A DNA stretch of 43,866 nt from Shewanella waksmanii ATCC BAA-643 (GCF_000518805.1 NZ_JAEH01000046.1:1-43866); one strand, 5' to 3'; shown: positions 32,009-41,673, counted from the stretch's first letter. Numbers and translations: made by a program. Notes: a model not told the origin generated them from the letters alone.

Positions 32009-32974
32009 ATGGGACTAATCGTAGGCGGTAAGTGGGTTGATAACTGGTATGAAACCAAATCCAACAAAGGTGAATTTCAACGTCAGGAAAGTCGTTTTCG
32101 CCATAGTATTTCAAATGACAAGGACAGTATTTACCCGGTAGAAGCGGGTCGCTATCACCTTTATGTCTCTTTGGCTTGCCCATGGGCGCACCGAACTTTG
32201 ATATTTAGACAACTAAAACAACTTGAAGAGATTATCTCTGTGAGTGTCGTGCAGCCAGAAATGCGCGAAAACGGCTGGCAGTTTGCTGATGATAACAGTG
32301 ACTTTAATGATGATTTGTACCAGCAACAGTATATGTATCAACTGTACCTGCGCGCCGCTAGCGACTATGAAGGCAGAGTTACTGTGCCAGTATTGTGGGA
32401 TAAAAAGACCCAAACCATCGTCAATAATGAATCCAGTGAGATCATTCGCATCTTTAACAGTGCCTTTAACGATCTAACTGGCAACCATGATGACTATTAT
32501 CCCGTTGCACTGCGTAACGAGATAGATGCTGTTAACGAGCGTATTTACCACACGATCAATAATGGGGTATATCGCGCAGGTTTTGCGACCACTCAAGCAG
32601 CTTACGACAAAGCTTATGATGAGTTGTTTGACAGTTTAGATTGGCTAGAGCAGCATCTAAGCACTCAACGCTATTTAGTCGGTGACACATTAACAGAAGC
32701 AGACTGGCGTTTATTCACCACCTTGATCCGCTTTGATGCCGTTTACCATGGTCACTTTAAGTGTAACCGTAATAAGCTTAGCGAATTTCATCACATCAGC
32801 AATTATGTGCGCGAGCTATATCAGTTTGGCAGCGTCGCCAAAACCGTCGATTTGGATTACACAAAAATCCACTACTACGCGAGTCATGAAACCATTAACC
32901 CAACGTTGATAGTGCCTAAAGGACCAACACAGGATTTTGGCTTGCCCCATGATAGAGCGGCAATCTTAAAGTAA
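32009..32974 (+). CDS. yqjG: Glutathionyl-hydroquinone reductase (YqjG/ECM4, Xi-class GST)
   Basis: This 321-residue cytosolic enzyme removes glutathione from glutathionyl-hydroquinones. Cys57 in SLACPWAHRTL is the catalytic cysteine of Xi-class transferases. The N-terminal FRHSISND, the DLTGNHDDYYP stretch and HYYASHETINPT near the C-terminus are further family signs. The length is normal. TAAGGAG precedes the ATG. Its place after yqjF supports a role in quinone detoxification. Confidence 0.92.
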   Translation: MGLIVGGKWVDNWYETKSNKGEFQRQESRFRHSISNDKDSIYPVEAGRYHLYVSLACPWAHRTLIFRQLKQLEEIISVSVVQPEMRENGWQFADDNSDFNDDLYQQQYMYQLYLRAASDYEGRVTVPVLWDKKTQTIVNNESSEIIRIFNSAFNDLTGNHDDYYPVALRNEIDAVNERIYHTINNGVYRAGFATTQAAYDKAYDELFDSLDWLEQHLSTQRYLVGDTLTEADWRLFTTLIRFDAVYHGHFKCNRNKLSEFHHISNYVRELYQFGSVAKTVDLDYTKIHYYASHETINPTLIVPKGPTQDFGLPHDRAAILK

Positions 32975-33000
32975 ACCTTCATCAACCAACGGGGAGATAA

Positions 33001-33714
33001 ATGATGATCAACCACATTGCATTTGCACAATTAGGTAAAGCCAACCACGGTTGGTTGCGGGCTAATCATCATTTTAGTTTTGCCCACTATTACAACCCCC
33101 AGCGTATGGGCTTTGGCACCCTGCGAGTGATTAATGATGATTGGGTTCAAGCGGGAGCCGGATTTCCGTCTCACCCGCACCAAAATATGGAAATTATCAG
33201 CTTTGTGCGTAGCGGGGCGATCACTCATCAAGACAGTATGGGCAATACGGGGATTACGCCAGCCGGTGAGGTACAAGTAATGAGTGCGGGGACAGGCATT
33301 ATGCACTCTGAATATAATCGCTCAACGCAGCCACTGACTTTATACCAAATTTGGATAGAACCTAAACAACAAGGTGTCGCACCGCGTTGGGACAGCAAAA
33401 AATTCGCCACCACCTCAAGTAAAGACAGCTTACCTTTGCTGGTATCAGGTTATAAACAAGACGCTGAACAAGCACTGTTTATTCATCAAGATGCGCGTAT
33501 TTACGGGGGTAAAGTGACTGCAGGTAGTAAAATCACTCTGCCTATCATTCATCAGGCTTATGTGCTTGCCTCCAGCGGCAGTTTTACGATTTTCGATGAA
33601 CAAGGCCAAGCGATTAATCTACACCAAGGTGATGGAGCTGAAGTGACAGCGCAAAGCACATTAAAAATAGAGGCGACTGCAGAAGCAGAGATAATTGTGA
33701 TTGATGCGCCGTAG
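33001..33714 (+). CDS. Pirin-family bicupin with intact metal site
   Basis: This 237-residue protein has two cupin domains. His58, His60, His102 and Glu104 (in HPHQNMEI and MHSEYN) are the expected Fe/Mn ligands, so the N-terminal cupin should bind metal. This resembles E. coli YhhW, a pirin with quercetin 2,3-dioxygenase activity, more than YhaK, which lacks those ligands. Pirins with this site can act on flavonoids or quinone-like phenols, which fits the neighbouring yqjF-yqjG. GGGGAG precedes the start; the first of two tandem ATGs is used. Confidence 0.85.
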   Translation: MMINHIAFAQLGKANHGWLRANHHFSFAHYYNPQRMGFGTLRVINDDWVQAGAGFPSHPHQNMEIISFVRSGAITHQDSMGNTGITPAGEVQVMSAGTGIMHSEYNRSTQPLTLYQIWIEPKQQGVAPRWDSKKFATTSSKDSLPLLVSGYKQDAEQALFIHQDARIYGGKVTAGSKITLPIIHQAYVLASSGSFTIFDEQGQAINLHQGDGAEVTAQSTLKIEATAEAEIIVIDAP

Positions 33715-33730
33715 CGTGACATGTTGTGAG

Positions 33731-33753
33731 CGGCATGCTTGAGTATGATGCCG
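33731..33753. terminator. Short hairpin between convergent pirin and esterase genes
   Basis: CGGCAT (33731-33736) pairs with ATGCCG (33748-33753), with further partial pairing in the loop. It lies in the 45-bp gap between converging genes and has no clear U-run. Confidence 0.4.
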
Positions 33754-33759
33754 TGAAAA

Positions 33760-34584
33760 CTAGTTCACTCCGTATAACCAGTCTAAACCTTGAATAAGTG
33801 TGGTGGGAAATGCCGTTGAATGGCTAGCACCATCAATCACAGAAAATTTGAGTAAGATATTGTTATCTGGTTGCATGCTTATCTTTGCAGCTAGTTGTTT
33901 CGCCCCGGCGACCATATCTTCGCGTTCACCAAACTTAGGTTGCTCCAGCTGACCAACAGACAAATAGACTTTGGTAGCCTTATTCGGTTTCGCTATTTTA
34001 GCAGTAAGTATGGCGTGGTTATTAAACCAAACCGAAGGGCTTCCCAGAATGTAACTGCTGAACATATTAGGCTGAGTAAACAACATATAGGCACCAAACA
34101 GTCCACCAAGTGAGTTACCGACAAACGTTCGTTGCAATTGATTTACTCGATAGTGAGTTTCAATATAAGTAAACACCGTTTCACGTATGAACAGCGCATG
34201 CCCTTTGGCGCTACCAGTGGGTAGCTGCCAATCACTAGCGAGACTTGGGGTATAATCTCGTACACGGCTAGACGGACCTTTTGCTCCCTTTGAATAAGAA
34301 ATACCAACAATAATAGCTTCTGCCATGGCGCCGGTATTCATCGGAAAACGCGTAGCACCTGACGCTAACTGAAAACTGTAATTGGCATCAGTTAAATATA
34401 TCACAGGATAATGTTTATCTTGATTGGCTAAGTATGATCGCGGTAATTTGATATATAGCGGATAAACTCTGCCACTTTGCGGATCTGTCAGCTCAACCAC
34501 TTTACTGCGCGGAATTTCAAAGCCCTGCTTTGCAGACGCCCACGGGCAGATAAACACCAGCACCAACCAAGCGACATACTTCAC
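33760..34584 (-). CDS. Secreted alpha/beta hydrolase, putative esterase (COG2819 type)
   Basis: This 274-residue protein begins with a signal peptide (MKYVAWLVLVFICPWASA, cleaved at about 18), so it acts in the periplasm or outside. The nucleophile elbow GNSLGG lies near the middle, and an acidic residue and GASHSTAF near the C-terminus would complete the triad. It belongs to the esterase-D-like group that also includes siderophore esterases, but no siderophore genes adjoin it, so I do not claim that. It is 92 bp downstream of the DUF1254 gene, on the same strand. Confidence 0.82.
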   Translation of the reverse strand: MKYVAWLVLVFICPWASAKQGFEIPRSKVVELTDPQSGRVYPLYIKLPRSYLANQDKHYPVIYLTDANYSFQLASGATRFPMNTGAMAEAIIVGISYSKGAKGPSSRVRDYTPSLASDWQLPTGSAKGHALFIRETVFTYIETHYRVNQLQRTFVGNSLGGLFGAYMLFTQPNMFSSYILGSPSVWFNNHAILTAKIAKPNKATKVYLSVGQLEQPKFGEREDMVAGAKQLAAKISMQPDNNILLKFSVIDGASHSTAFPTTLIQGLDWLYGVN

Positions 34585-34630
34585 TTTCCAGCTCCCACCA
34601 AATCAAGCACACAAGTTACGACATATCGAA

Positions 34631-34665
34631 GGCCTGAATCAGTCGCATGGTAACTGACTCAAGCC
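34631..34665 (-). terminator. Hairpin downstream of the DUF1254 gene
   Basis: A 13-bp stem with two G-U pairs (34631-34643 with 34653-34665) has a nine-base loop and lies 12 bases past the DUF1254 stop. No U-run follows on the minus strand, so it may stabilise the 3' end instead of terminating. Confidence 0.5.
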
Positions 34666-34676
34666 CTCTCACCAAG

Positions 34677-36179
34677 TTACTTTACTAGCTCAACTTCGCC
34701 TGGTCGCCAAGTCTGATCAATCCATGGTTGCAGTGGTGAGTACATACGTAAAATCACAAACCAACTCTTTCCAGGAATGGTCTCAATCCAGTTATTTTCA
34801 AAGCCTTTTGGTGCCTTAGGGCCAAAAAACACCGAAAATGAACCGTCTTTATTCTTGATTAAACCGTCTGTATTACCACCAACTGTTGGACTGGCTTGAT
34901 GAGTTTGCAGCATCGAACGTGTTTGAGTGTCGTAAACCGTCACCGCCCAAAAGTTGCCCGTAGGCGGGTTGGCTGGAATGTTAAGTTTGTAGGTCTCAGC
35001 GCCATCAAATGTCTGTTTGTTAGCATCGACATAGCTTATTGCGTAGTCCGAGCCCTTACCAAGGCGTGGTGCCGCCATCGCTGGCGTCACTGCGGTATAG
35101 GGATAGTGGAACATAACTCGTGCGTCGGTGTTCATGGTTTGGCCATTGTCACCATTAAAATGCACATTACGATCCGTGTACGCCATGATCCAATTACTAT
35201 CTGTATCAGGATAAACTCGCACACCGGCTAAATTTTTATCATCTCGTGGATACCAAACAATCGATCGCGACGCCGCATTACCCAGTGCAACACCATCGGC
35301 AAGAATTTTCTTCATCCGAGCATCCGGATTAAACGGCTTGCCTTTTTCTATACCTATTGAAGCAAACAGCCCGCGAGTTTCAGCATCAACAACCGATAAC
35401 GGTTCATATTGAATGATTTCATCAAGGTGATGATAGAACTCACTGTTATTGGGATGAATGGTGTTAAACGCCTTACCCGTTGCGCTGACAAATTTCATTT
35501 CTGGCTGTTCGGCAAATTTCGACAGTGGGTAAACTTTTACGTTATCAGTCACCAGTGATGCCGCAGCAGCGACATCGCCATTTTTAACTGAAGAACGTAA
35601 GAATACCCACACTTTATAGGTTTTAGGACGGTACACCGCAAAGCCATCAGGAATAGGTCCATCATACCCAGGCGGTACATATAAATATTTGCCAGCAGTT
35701 GGCAAGTTATTGATATAGCGGAACCACGCGTCGTTGGCAGCCCCAAGCAAACCATCAGGTACTTCGACTACGGTGGGGCCATCTCGTTTTAGATCAAGAT
35801 CGGGAATAGCGTAAACAGTTGAGCTATTGCCTGTCAGAAACAGCGACTCCGGCCCCATTAATTTATCAAAAATCATCACCTCATGGGCTTCAACCGCACC
35901 AAGCGAATGAGCACCATCAATCAATGCTTTAACTGAGGCGCCCGGCATACCTTTTAGAAAGCTGTCCATCGCCCGTGTGGTGTCGAGGTAATCATATACT
36001 CGGCGAGCTGTATCGGCGGTTGGCGCACCATCATTGAAACGCAAAGTACCAATCGAGGTTTTTACTTCATCGGGTGTTTTAATTGAATTGAGTACTTCTT
36101 CTGGCACGTCAGCTAAGGCGCTGCTGCTAGCCAATAGTAAACCTGCAGATAACCAGGTGTGCGCGCGTTTTATTTGCAT
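34677..36179 (-). CDS. Secreted DUF1254/DUF1214 family protein
   Basis: This 500-residue protein starts with a signal peptide (MQIKRAHTWLSAGLLLASSSALA, about 23 residues), so it is periplasmic or secreted. An N-terminal DUF1254 region (about 40-190) and a C-terminal DUF1214 region (about 370-490, ending WFVILRMYSPLQPWIDQTWRPGEVELV) follow the usual two-domain form. The biochemical function of the family is unknown. Downstream on the same strand is the secreted esterase; a functional link is only a guess. Confidence 0.83.
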   Translation of the reverse strand: MQIKRAHTWLSAGLLLASSSALADVPEEVLNSIKTPDEVKTSIGTLRFNDGAPTADTARRVYDYLDTTRAMDSFLKGMPGASVKALIDGAHSLGAVEAHEVMIFDKLMGPESLFLTGNSSTVYAIPDLDLKRDGPTVVEVPDGLLGAANDAWFRYINNLPTAGKYLYVPPGYDGPIPDGFAVYRPKTYKVWVFLRSSVKNGDVAAAASLVTDNVKVYPLSKFAEQPEMKFVSATGKAFNTIHPNNSEFYHHLDEIIQYEPLSVVDAETRGLFASIGIEKGKPFNPDARMKKILADGVALGNAASRSIVWYPRDDKNLAGVRVYPDTDSNWIMAYTDRNVHFNGDNGQTMNTDARVMFHYPYTAVTPAMAAPRLGKGSDYAISYVDANKQTFDGAETYKLNIPANPPTGNFWAVTVYDTQTRSMLQTHQASPTVGGNTDGLIKNKDGSFSVFFGPKAPKGFENNWIETIPGKSWFVILRMYSPLQPWIDQTWRPGEVELVK

Positions 36180-36330
36180 GAATCCTTTCTCCTAATGCTC
36201 ATATCCATTGTGAACGGCTTCCCCTAGCGCTGGTATTTTGCCTGTAAGCGACGACACCAGTGCTATATTCCACCTCAATTTACAAGGTTATTTTATTTTA
36301 AAATTTAGTAATATAAGCAAGTTAACATGT

Positions 36331-36597
36331 TATACCAACTAGTATAAATATTTAATCACTCAGCGAGAGTTTAGCGATTCTGAGGCAAGGCAACGAGTGA
36401 AGAGCATAGTTATTCTACGGTTAAGCTCGTTAACACCGCATCAGAATCGCTAGAACTCGCCATTCTGGTGCGTTTTAGGCTGCCTACTTCTGCGTTGAAT
36501 AATTTCACAAGGGAACAACCATTGTTTCAATTATTCGCCTTGAATTAGTTTGCCTAAAGCGCACTGAGTAGATCAAATTCTTATACTGATTGGTATT
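36331..36597. mobile_element. MITE-like nonautonomous element with nested hairpins
   Basis: A block of about 267 bp is bounded by imperfect terminal inverted repeats: ATACCAA-CT-AGTATAA on the left pairs with the complement of TTATACTGATTGGTAT on the right, and similarity continues for about 25 bases (ATTT, ATC, CTCAG). Inside, TAGCGATTCTGA (36372-36383) and TCAGAATCGCTA (36441-36452) form a perfect 12-bp hairpin, and GCCTAAAGC repeats inversely with GTTTTAGGC. It holds no ORF of note. It lies in the 612-bp gap between the DUF1254 gene and glmS. No clear target-site duplication is visible. The rest of that gap (36180-36330 and 36598-36726) shows nothing else. Confidence 0.7.
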
Positions 36598-36726
36598 AAT
36601 TGCCGTTCCGGAAACGCTATGAGTTTCCCCTCAAAAATTGATTGAAATTGGCAAATATCGCTACCGACAAGTAAAGGCACTCCTGTAGGCATAATTATCG
36701 CCGCTTTCCTCTCCAATAATGACCCA

Positions 36727-36759
36727 CAAAAAAACGGCCACATACCTGTAAGCCGTTTT
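36727..36759 (-). terminator. Terminator of glmS
   Basis: On the minus strand AAAACGGC pairs with GCCGTTTT around a 13-base loop, and the T-run continues for several bases. It lies about 33 bp past the glmS stop. Confidence 0.75.
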
Positions 36760-36791
36760 AATCTAGTTTTTAAAGGTTCACTGAAAAATGA

Positions 36792-38621
36792 TTATTCAAC
36801 CGTCACCGATTTAGCCAAATTGCGCGGCTGATCCACATCGGTGCCTTTTATTAAAGCCACGTGATAAGACAATAGCTGCATGGGGATGGTGTAAATCAAT
36901 GCCGCCATAAACTCATCACAATGGGGCACCGGAATAACCTTCATGGTGTCATCGGATTCAAATTGGGCATCTCGATCAGCAAATACATACATCAAACCAC
37001 CACGAGCGCGTACTTCTTCGACGTTCGATTTAAGCTTCTCAAGCAACTCATTGTTTGGCGCAACCACGATCACTGGCATATCAGCATCAATCAAGGCTAA
37101 CGGACCATGTTTAAGCTCACCAGAAGCATAAGCCTCGGCATGGATGTATGAAATTTCTTTTAGCTTTAATGCACCTTCCATTGCAATCGGGTATTGATCC
37201 CCGCGGCCTAAGAATAGCGCATGATGTTTATCAGCAAAATCTTCTGCAAGTTCAGCAATAGCATCATCTAAACCCAAGGCTTGCTCAACTTTTGCTGGCA
37301 TAGACTGCAAACTTTGAGTGATCTGAGCTTGCAGTCCCTCATCCATACCATTGTTACGTCCAACAACTGCGGTAAGCATTAACAGACCCGCGAGCTGTAC
37401 GGTAAAGGCTTTAGTTGAAGCAACACCAATTTCAGCCCCTGCCTTCATCATGTAAGCCATATCTGACTCACGCACTAATGATGAACCAGGTGCATTACAA
37501 ATCGTCATGGTGGCTTTATAGCCCATCTCTTTGGCAAGGCGCAGGGCTGCTAACGTGTCAGCGGTCTCGCCTGACTGAGAGATAGTCACCAGCAAGCTGT
37601 TTGGAAACAGGTGTGATTTACGATAGCGAAATTCTGACGCAATCTCGACATTACAAGACACACCTGCCCAGTCTTCTAACCAATAACGTGCTGCCATGCC
37701 AGCATGATAGCTGGTACCACAGGCAATAATTTGCACATGCTTGATATCTTTAAGCAACTTCGTAGCATTGTCACCAAAGGCGCTATCCAATACTTGCCCA
37801 GCGGCAATTCTTCCGTCTAAAGTATGGGCTAATGCACGTGGTTGCTCGTAAATCTCTTTTAGCATGTAGTGACGATATTCACCTTTATCGCCAGCATCAT
37901 GAGTCACTTCTGATTCTTTAATTTCACGAGTGACCGCATTACCATCGACATCAAAAATATTGACCTCACGACGGGTGACTTCAGCCACATCACCTTCTTC
38001 TAAAAAGGCAAATGAGCGGGTAACAGGTAGCAAAGCTAGCTGATCAGAAGCAACAAAGTGTTCACCAAGACCATAGCCAATCACCAGTGGACTACCACTA
38101 CGCGCTACGATCATCCGCTCATTGTCAGTCTTATCAATAACGACGGTGCCGTAAGCGCCTTCGAGCTGCTTAACTGTGGCCTGCACCGCAGCAAGTAAAC
38201 TGCTATGGCTTTTAAGCTCGTGATGCACTAAATGGCAAATCACTTCGGTATCGGTATCTGAGCTAAAGCAATAACCTAACCCTTTGAGCATTTCCCGTAA
38301 TTTCACATGATTTTCAATAATACCATTATGAACAACGGCGATCGTATCAGTTGAGATGTGTGGGTGTGCATTAGACTGATTAGGCTCACCGTGGGTTGCC
38401 CAGCGGGTATGAGCGATACCGGTGCCGCCAGCTAAAGGCTCGCTCTCTATTGCTGCAGACAACTCTTGCACTTTACCTACACGGCGGGTGCGTTGTAGCT
38501 CGCCTCCGTTAATCACTGCCACCCCAGCGGAGTCATAACCGCGATATTCTAAACGGCGCAAACCTTCAATTAATATCTCAGCGACGTCACGCTGCGCAAC
38601 AGCGCCTGCTATTCCACACAT
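36792..38621 (-). CDS. glmS: Glutamine--fructose-6-phosphate aminotransferase GlmS
   Basis: This 609-residue cytosolic enzyme makes glucosamine-6-phosphate, the entry step to UDP-GlcNAc, peptidoglycan and [11 protein letters not shown] at the start holds the glutaminase nucleophile Cys2, exposed after Met removal. The glutaminase domain covers about 2-230. Two SIS sugar-phosphate isomerase domains follow (about 285-425 and 458-600), with [55 protein letters not shown], and the C-terminal LAKSVTVE. It is 27 bp downstream of the DeoR regulator gene and very probably co-transcribed with it. No glmS ribozyme is present, as is normal outside Gram-positives. Confidence 0.97.
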   Translation of the reverse strand: MCGIAGAVAQRDVAEILIEGLRRLEYRGYDSAGVAVINGGELQRTRRVGKVQELSAAIESEPLAGGTGIAHTRWATHGEPNQSNAHPHISTDTIAVVHNGIIENHVKLREMLKGLGYCFSSDTDTEVICHLVHHELKSHSSLLAAVQATVKQLEGAYGTVVIDKTDNERMIVARSGSPLVIGYGLGEHFVASDQLALLPVTRSFAFLEEGDVAEVTRREVNIFDVDGNAVTREIKESEVTHDAGDKGEYRHYMLKEIYEQPRALAHTLDGRIAAGQVLDSAFGDNATKLLKDIKHVQIIACGTSYHAGMAARYWLEDWAGVSCNVEIASEFRYRKSHLFPNSLLVTISQSGETADTLAALRLAKEMGYKATMTICNAPGSSLVRESDMAYMMKAGAEIGVASTKAFTVQLAGLLMLTAVVGRNNGMDEGLQAQITQSLQSMPAKVEQALGLDDAIAELAEDFADKHHALFLGRGDQYPIAMEGALKLKEISYIHAEAYASGELKHGPLALIDADMPVIVVAPNNELLEKLKSNVEEVRARGGLMYVFADRDAQFESDDTMKVIPVPHCDEFMAALIYTIPMQLLSYHVALIKGTDVDQPRNLAKSVTVE

Positions 38622-38648
38622 ATCTATCTACCTATATAAAATAAAAAC

Positions 38649-39419
38649 TTAACTTGCATAGGGCGCGGTAATGACTTGCACCCCCTGCGCTATAATTTGG
38701 TTAACCACTGCCTGACTAATACGATCATCGGTCACTAAGGTGTTAATTTGTTGCCAATCGAGCTCTAGATTAGGAATACGCTTGCCTATTTTGTCGGACT
38801 CAACCATCACAATCACTTCACGTGACACTTCCGCCATAACGCGGCTCAACGCTGTTAGCTCATTAAAGGTCGTGGTGCCACGACTTAAATCAATACCATC
38901 CGCCCCAATAAACAACTGATCAAAATCGTAAGACCGTAATACTTGCTCAGCCACTTGGCCTTGGAACGACTCTGAACGTGGATCCCAGGTACCACCGGTC
39001 ATAAGCAATGTGGGTTCATGCTCAAGTTCATGGATTGCGCTGGCTAGCTGTAGTGAATTGGTCATCACCACTAATCCACGCTTATTATTTAATAATTGAA
39101 TAAGTCCAGAAGTTGTACTGCCGCTATCAATGATAATGCGGTTGTGGTCACGAATAAGCTCAGCTGCGCTGGTGGCTATGGCTAACTTGTTATTATTAAG
39201 ATTATCGCTGCTATGCTGAGCCATCTCTTGCGGCACTAGCACAGCGCCGCCATAACGTCGCAGTAGTAGGCCATTGGCTTCTAACGCGGCAAGGTCTTTA
39301 CGAATGGTAACTTCTGAGGTATCGAAACGACGGGCTAGTTCATCGACATGTACTTCGCTATGTTCATTAACTAAGCTGACAATAGTATGTCGACGTTGTT
39401 GGGTGTTTCTCTTAGCCAT
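38649..39419 (-). CDS. DeoR-family regulator, probable controller of glmS
   Basis: This 256-residue protein has a DeoR winged helix at about 6-60 (RRHTIVSLVNEHSEVHVDELARRFDTSEVTIRKDL, then the RRYGGA turn) and a sugar-phosphate sensing domain of the DeoR C-terminal type (about 75-240, with IDSGSTTSGL and FIGADGID). It lies directly before glmS, 27 bp apart, in the same direction. This suggests that it senses an amino-sugar phosphate and controls the pair. A palindromic site lies just upstream of its start. Confidence 0.87.
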   Translation of the reverse strand: MAKRNTQQRRHTIVSLVNEHSEVHVDELARRFDTSEVTIRKDLAALEANGLLLRRYGGAVLVPQEMAQHSSDNLNNNKLAIATSAAELIRDHNRIIIDSGSTTSGLIQLLNNKRGLVVMTNSLQLASAIHELEHEPTLLMTGGTWDPRSESFQGQVAEQVLRSYDFDQLFIGADGIDLSRGTTTFNELTALSRVMAEVSREVIVMVESDKIGKRIPNLELDWQQINTLVTDDRISQAVVNQIIAQGVQVITAPYAS

Positions 39420-39438
39420 TGATATTCACTTATATTTC

Positions 39439-39469
39439 GTTTCGAAAGATAATTATATTCATTCGAAAC
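39439..39469. promoter_or_regulatory. Candidate operator of the DeoR-glmS operon
   Basis: GTTTCGAA (39439-39446) and TTCGAAAC (39462-39469) form an inverted repeat with a 15-bp spacer, and each arm contains the small palindrome TTCGAA. The centres are 23 bp apart, about two helical turns. A related TTTCAAAC lies further up near 39501. It sits 20 bp before the DeoR start, so autoregulation is likely. Confidence 0.6.
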
Positions 39470-39512
39470 TTTATAGCAAATAAATTAACCATTATCTTAG
39501 TTTCAAACAAAA

Positions 39513-39542
39513 AAAAGCGCCTATCAAAAGATAGACGCTTTT
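39513..39542 (-). terminator. Terminator of the TonB receptor gene
   Basis: A 13-bp stem with one mismatch (39513-39525 with 39530-39542) closes an AAAA loop. On the minus strand it ends in a long U-run. It lies about 20 bp past the receptor stop. Confidence 0.82.
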
Positions 39543-39561
39543 ACTCAAGAATGGAGTTAAC

Positions 39562-41673
39562 TTAGAATTTTGCTTGTAGTGCTAAGCTAACATGACGACC
39601 TTCACCTACCGTTACGTCGGTATTGGTGCCACCGGCAAGATAGTCGGTATCAAATAGGTTCTTGACGTTCATGCGAACGCTAACATCGCTGCCCATGATA
39701 TCCATGGTGTAAGCAGCACCTAAGTCAAAGCGCACGTAGTCATCTTTAACGATGGTGTTATCTGTATTTGCAAAACGCTCACCAACATAAACCGCGCCAA
39801 AGTTAAATGCGAGATTGTCGGTCATTTCATAACGTGTCCAGATATTCGCTGACCACTCAGGTGCGTCAACTGGCGTTTTACCATTTAAGCTATCTTCTTG
39901 TGGGCGAATATATTCCGCATCAAGGAACATCATCGAACCAGTCATGAACCATTTCTCACTTAGCTGACCTTGAGCGCCCATTTCAAAACCTTTATGGCGT
40001 TGCTCACCCGATTGGGTTGTGATTGTTTCATCACCACCTTCAATAGGGTTATCTAGCTGCTCAGTGACTGTCACATTAGAAACAGTAATATCAAATACAG
40101 CTCCAGTTAGTAGCAAGCTGCCATCAAATAGCTCCCACTTAGTACCAATTTCATACTGCTCACCATACTCTGGCTCTAAGTTCATTTTATCGTTTACATC
40201 TTGCTCATCGTTTACCATACCTTGTGGGGTAAAGCTCTTTGAGTAGTTGACGTAAATGCTACCGTTTGAGGCTGGAGAATAGATCACACCAAACTTTGGT
40301 GACACCGCGTAGCTGTTATTACCTTCGCCATCTTTTTTTTGCTCGTCATAACGAACACCAGCAAGTACTTGCCAGCTATCATTGATGGTGATCAAATCTT
40401 GAATGTAGAAACCATAGTGCTTGTAATCACTTTCATACTTAGTGTCGTCATTATGGTAATCAACATCGGGTTTAGGCACAGGCTGACCTGGCATAACCAA
40501 TTGCTTTTCACCTTTTTCACGCAGCTGGCCATAGTAGTAATCAAGCATGTTGGCGCCAATAAGTAACTGATGGTCTAAACTGCCAGTGCTAAAGGTACCC
40601 GTAAAGTCAACAAAACCCGTTTTATGTTGCCAATCATCGTAGCGATCAAACGGGCTAATATAGTAGCCATTTTCCATCGCATCTTCTGTATAAGATGGCG
40701 ATGAATCTAGACGCTGACGATTAAACTGCTGATCGTTATAGCCCGCTTTTACTTTCCAATCATCCGATAGGTGATAAGTTAGCTCTGCGCCCATATTAGT
40801 AATGGTATTATCAGTGAAGGCCCATGGCTGATCCCAAATGATATCTTTACCACCAATAAGCTCACCATCGCTGTCTAACCATCCACCGCGGTCGATACCG
40901 GTTTTATCTTGGGTGTGGTCATACTTAAGTGACAACATCAAATCATCAGTAATATCAAACTCAAGATTTAAATAGCCTAACCAACGGTCACGCTCTTGGT
41001 TGCTACCATCTTGATATTCACGCCAATATTGATCATCTTGTTTAACTAATACGGTACGATAACGAATCGTTTCCGATTCATTTAATGCGCCACCCGCATC
41101 AAGTTGAAAACGTGTTGAGCCGTATTCATCTGTATCAAAACCTAACTCAAACATATTTTCGTAAGTTGGCTTTTTGGTCACCATGTTGATCAAGCCACCA
41201 GGACCTGATTGACCATAAAGCATGCTTGATGGGCCTTTTAGCACTTCTACTTGTTGCAGCGTTTCAGTCGGCTGTACATAGTGAGACCACTGTTGCTGGC
41301 CATTAATTAAATAGCCTGAACCAGATGAAAGCTCAAAACCACGAATGTTAAATACTTGACGGTTCCACTTTTCACTACCACTGGTCACACTAGAGTCGTT
41401 AACTAGTACTTCAGAAAGGTTAGTGGCTAATTGCTCGTCGGTAACAAAATCTGGAATGACTGCGACAGATTGAGGTGTATCCATTAAATCAATATCGCCA
41501 CGCATCGCACCCGATGAACTACCCACTTTATAATCGTTAAAGGTACGTCCAGTAACGGTAATACGCTCAATATTGGTTTCTTTAATAGAACTTTGTTGAT
41601 CTTCTGCGACAGCTGAAAAACTTGCAATTGCTGAAACAACGGCAAGACCAATTGCCGAATATTTAAATGACAT
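39562..41673 (-). CDS. TonB-dependent siderophore receptor
   Basis: This 703-residue outer-membrane receptor starts at the ATG at 41673, which has GGGG before it and opens a signal peptide (MSFKYSAIGLAV..., cleaved at about 23). The plug domain (about 60-180) has DTPQSVAVIPDF and QVEVLKGPSSMLYGQSGPGGLINMVTKKP, both typical of the hydroxamate/ferrichrome-type receptors (FhuA/FhuE/FoxA group). A TonB-box-like IERITVTG lies near the N-terminus of the mature protein. The beta-barrel ends with F, as is usual for outer-membrane proteins. A moderate Fur box upstream supports iron control. The exact siderophore cannot be told from the sequence. Confidence 0.9.
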   Translation of the reverse strand: MSFKYSAIGLAVVSAIASFSAVAEDQQSSIKETNIERITVTGRTFNDYKVGSSSGAMRGDIDLMDTPQSVAVIPDFVTDEQLATNLSEVLVNDSSVTSGSEKWNRQVFNIRGFELSSGSGYLINGQQQWSHYVQPTETLQQVEVLKGPSSMLYGQSGPGGLINMVTKKPTYENMFELGFDTDEYGSTRFQLDAGGALNESETIRYRTVLVKQDDQYWREYQDGSNQERDRWLGYLNLEFDITDDLMLSLKYDHTQDKTGIDRGGWLDSDGELIGGKDIIWDQPWAFTDNTITNMGAELTYHLSDDWKVKAGYNDQQFNRQRLDSSPSYTEDAMENGYYISPFDRYDDWQHKTGFVDFTGTFSTGSLDHQLLIGANMLDYYYGQLREKGEKQLVMPGQPVPKPDVDYHNDDTKYESDYKHYGFYIQDLITINDSWQVLAGVRYDEQKKDGEGNNSYAVSPKFGVIYSPASNGSIYVNYSKSFTPQGMVNDEQDVNDKMNLEPEYGEQYEIGTKWELFDGSLLLTGAVFDITVSNVTVTEQLDNPIEGGDETITTQSGEQRHKGFEMGAQGQLSEKWFMTGSMMFLDAEYIRPQEDSLNGKTPVDAPEWSANIWTRYEMTDNLAFNFGAVYVGERFANTDNTIVKDDYVRFDLGAAYTMDIMGSDVSVRMNVKNLFDTDYLAGGTNTDVTVGEGRHVSLALQAKF

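Noticed and set aside
33760..34584. Siderophore esterase (Fes/IroE type)
   Set aside because: The fold and GxSxG fit, but there is no siderophore gene or Fur box next to it, so only a general esterase is claimed.
36792..38648. glmS ribozyme or leader RNA
   Set aside because: Only 27 bp separate glmS from the gene before it, too short for a ribozyme.
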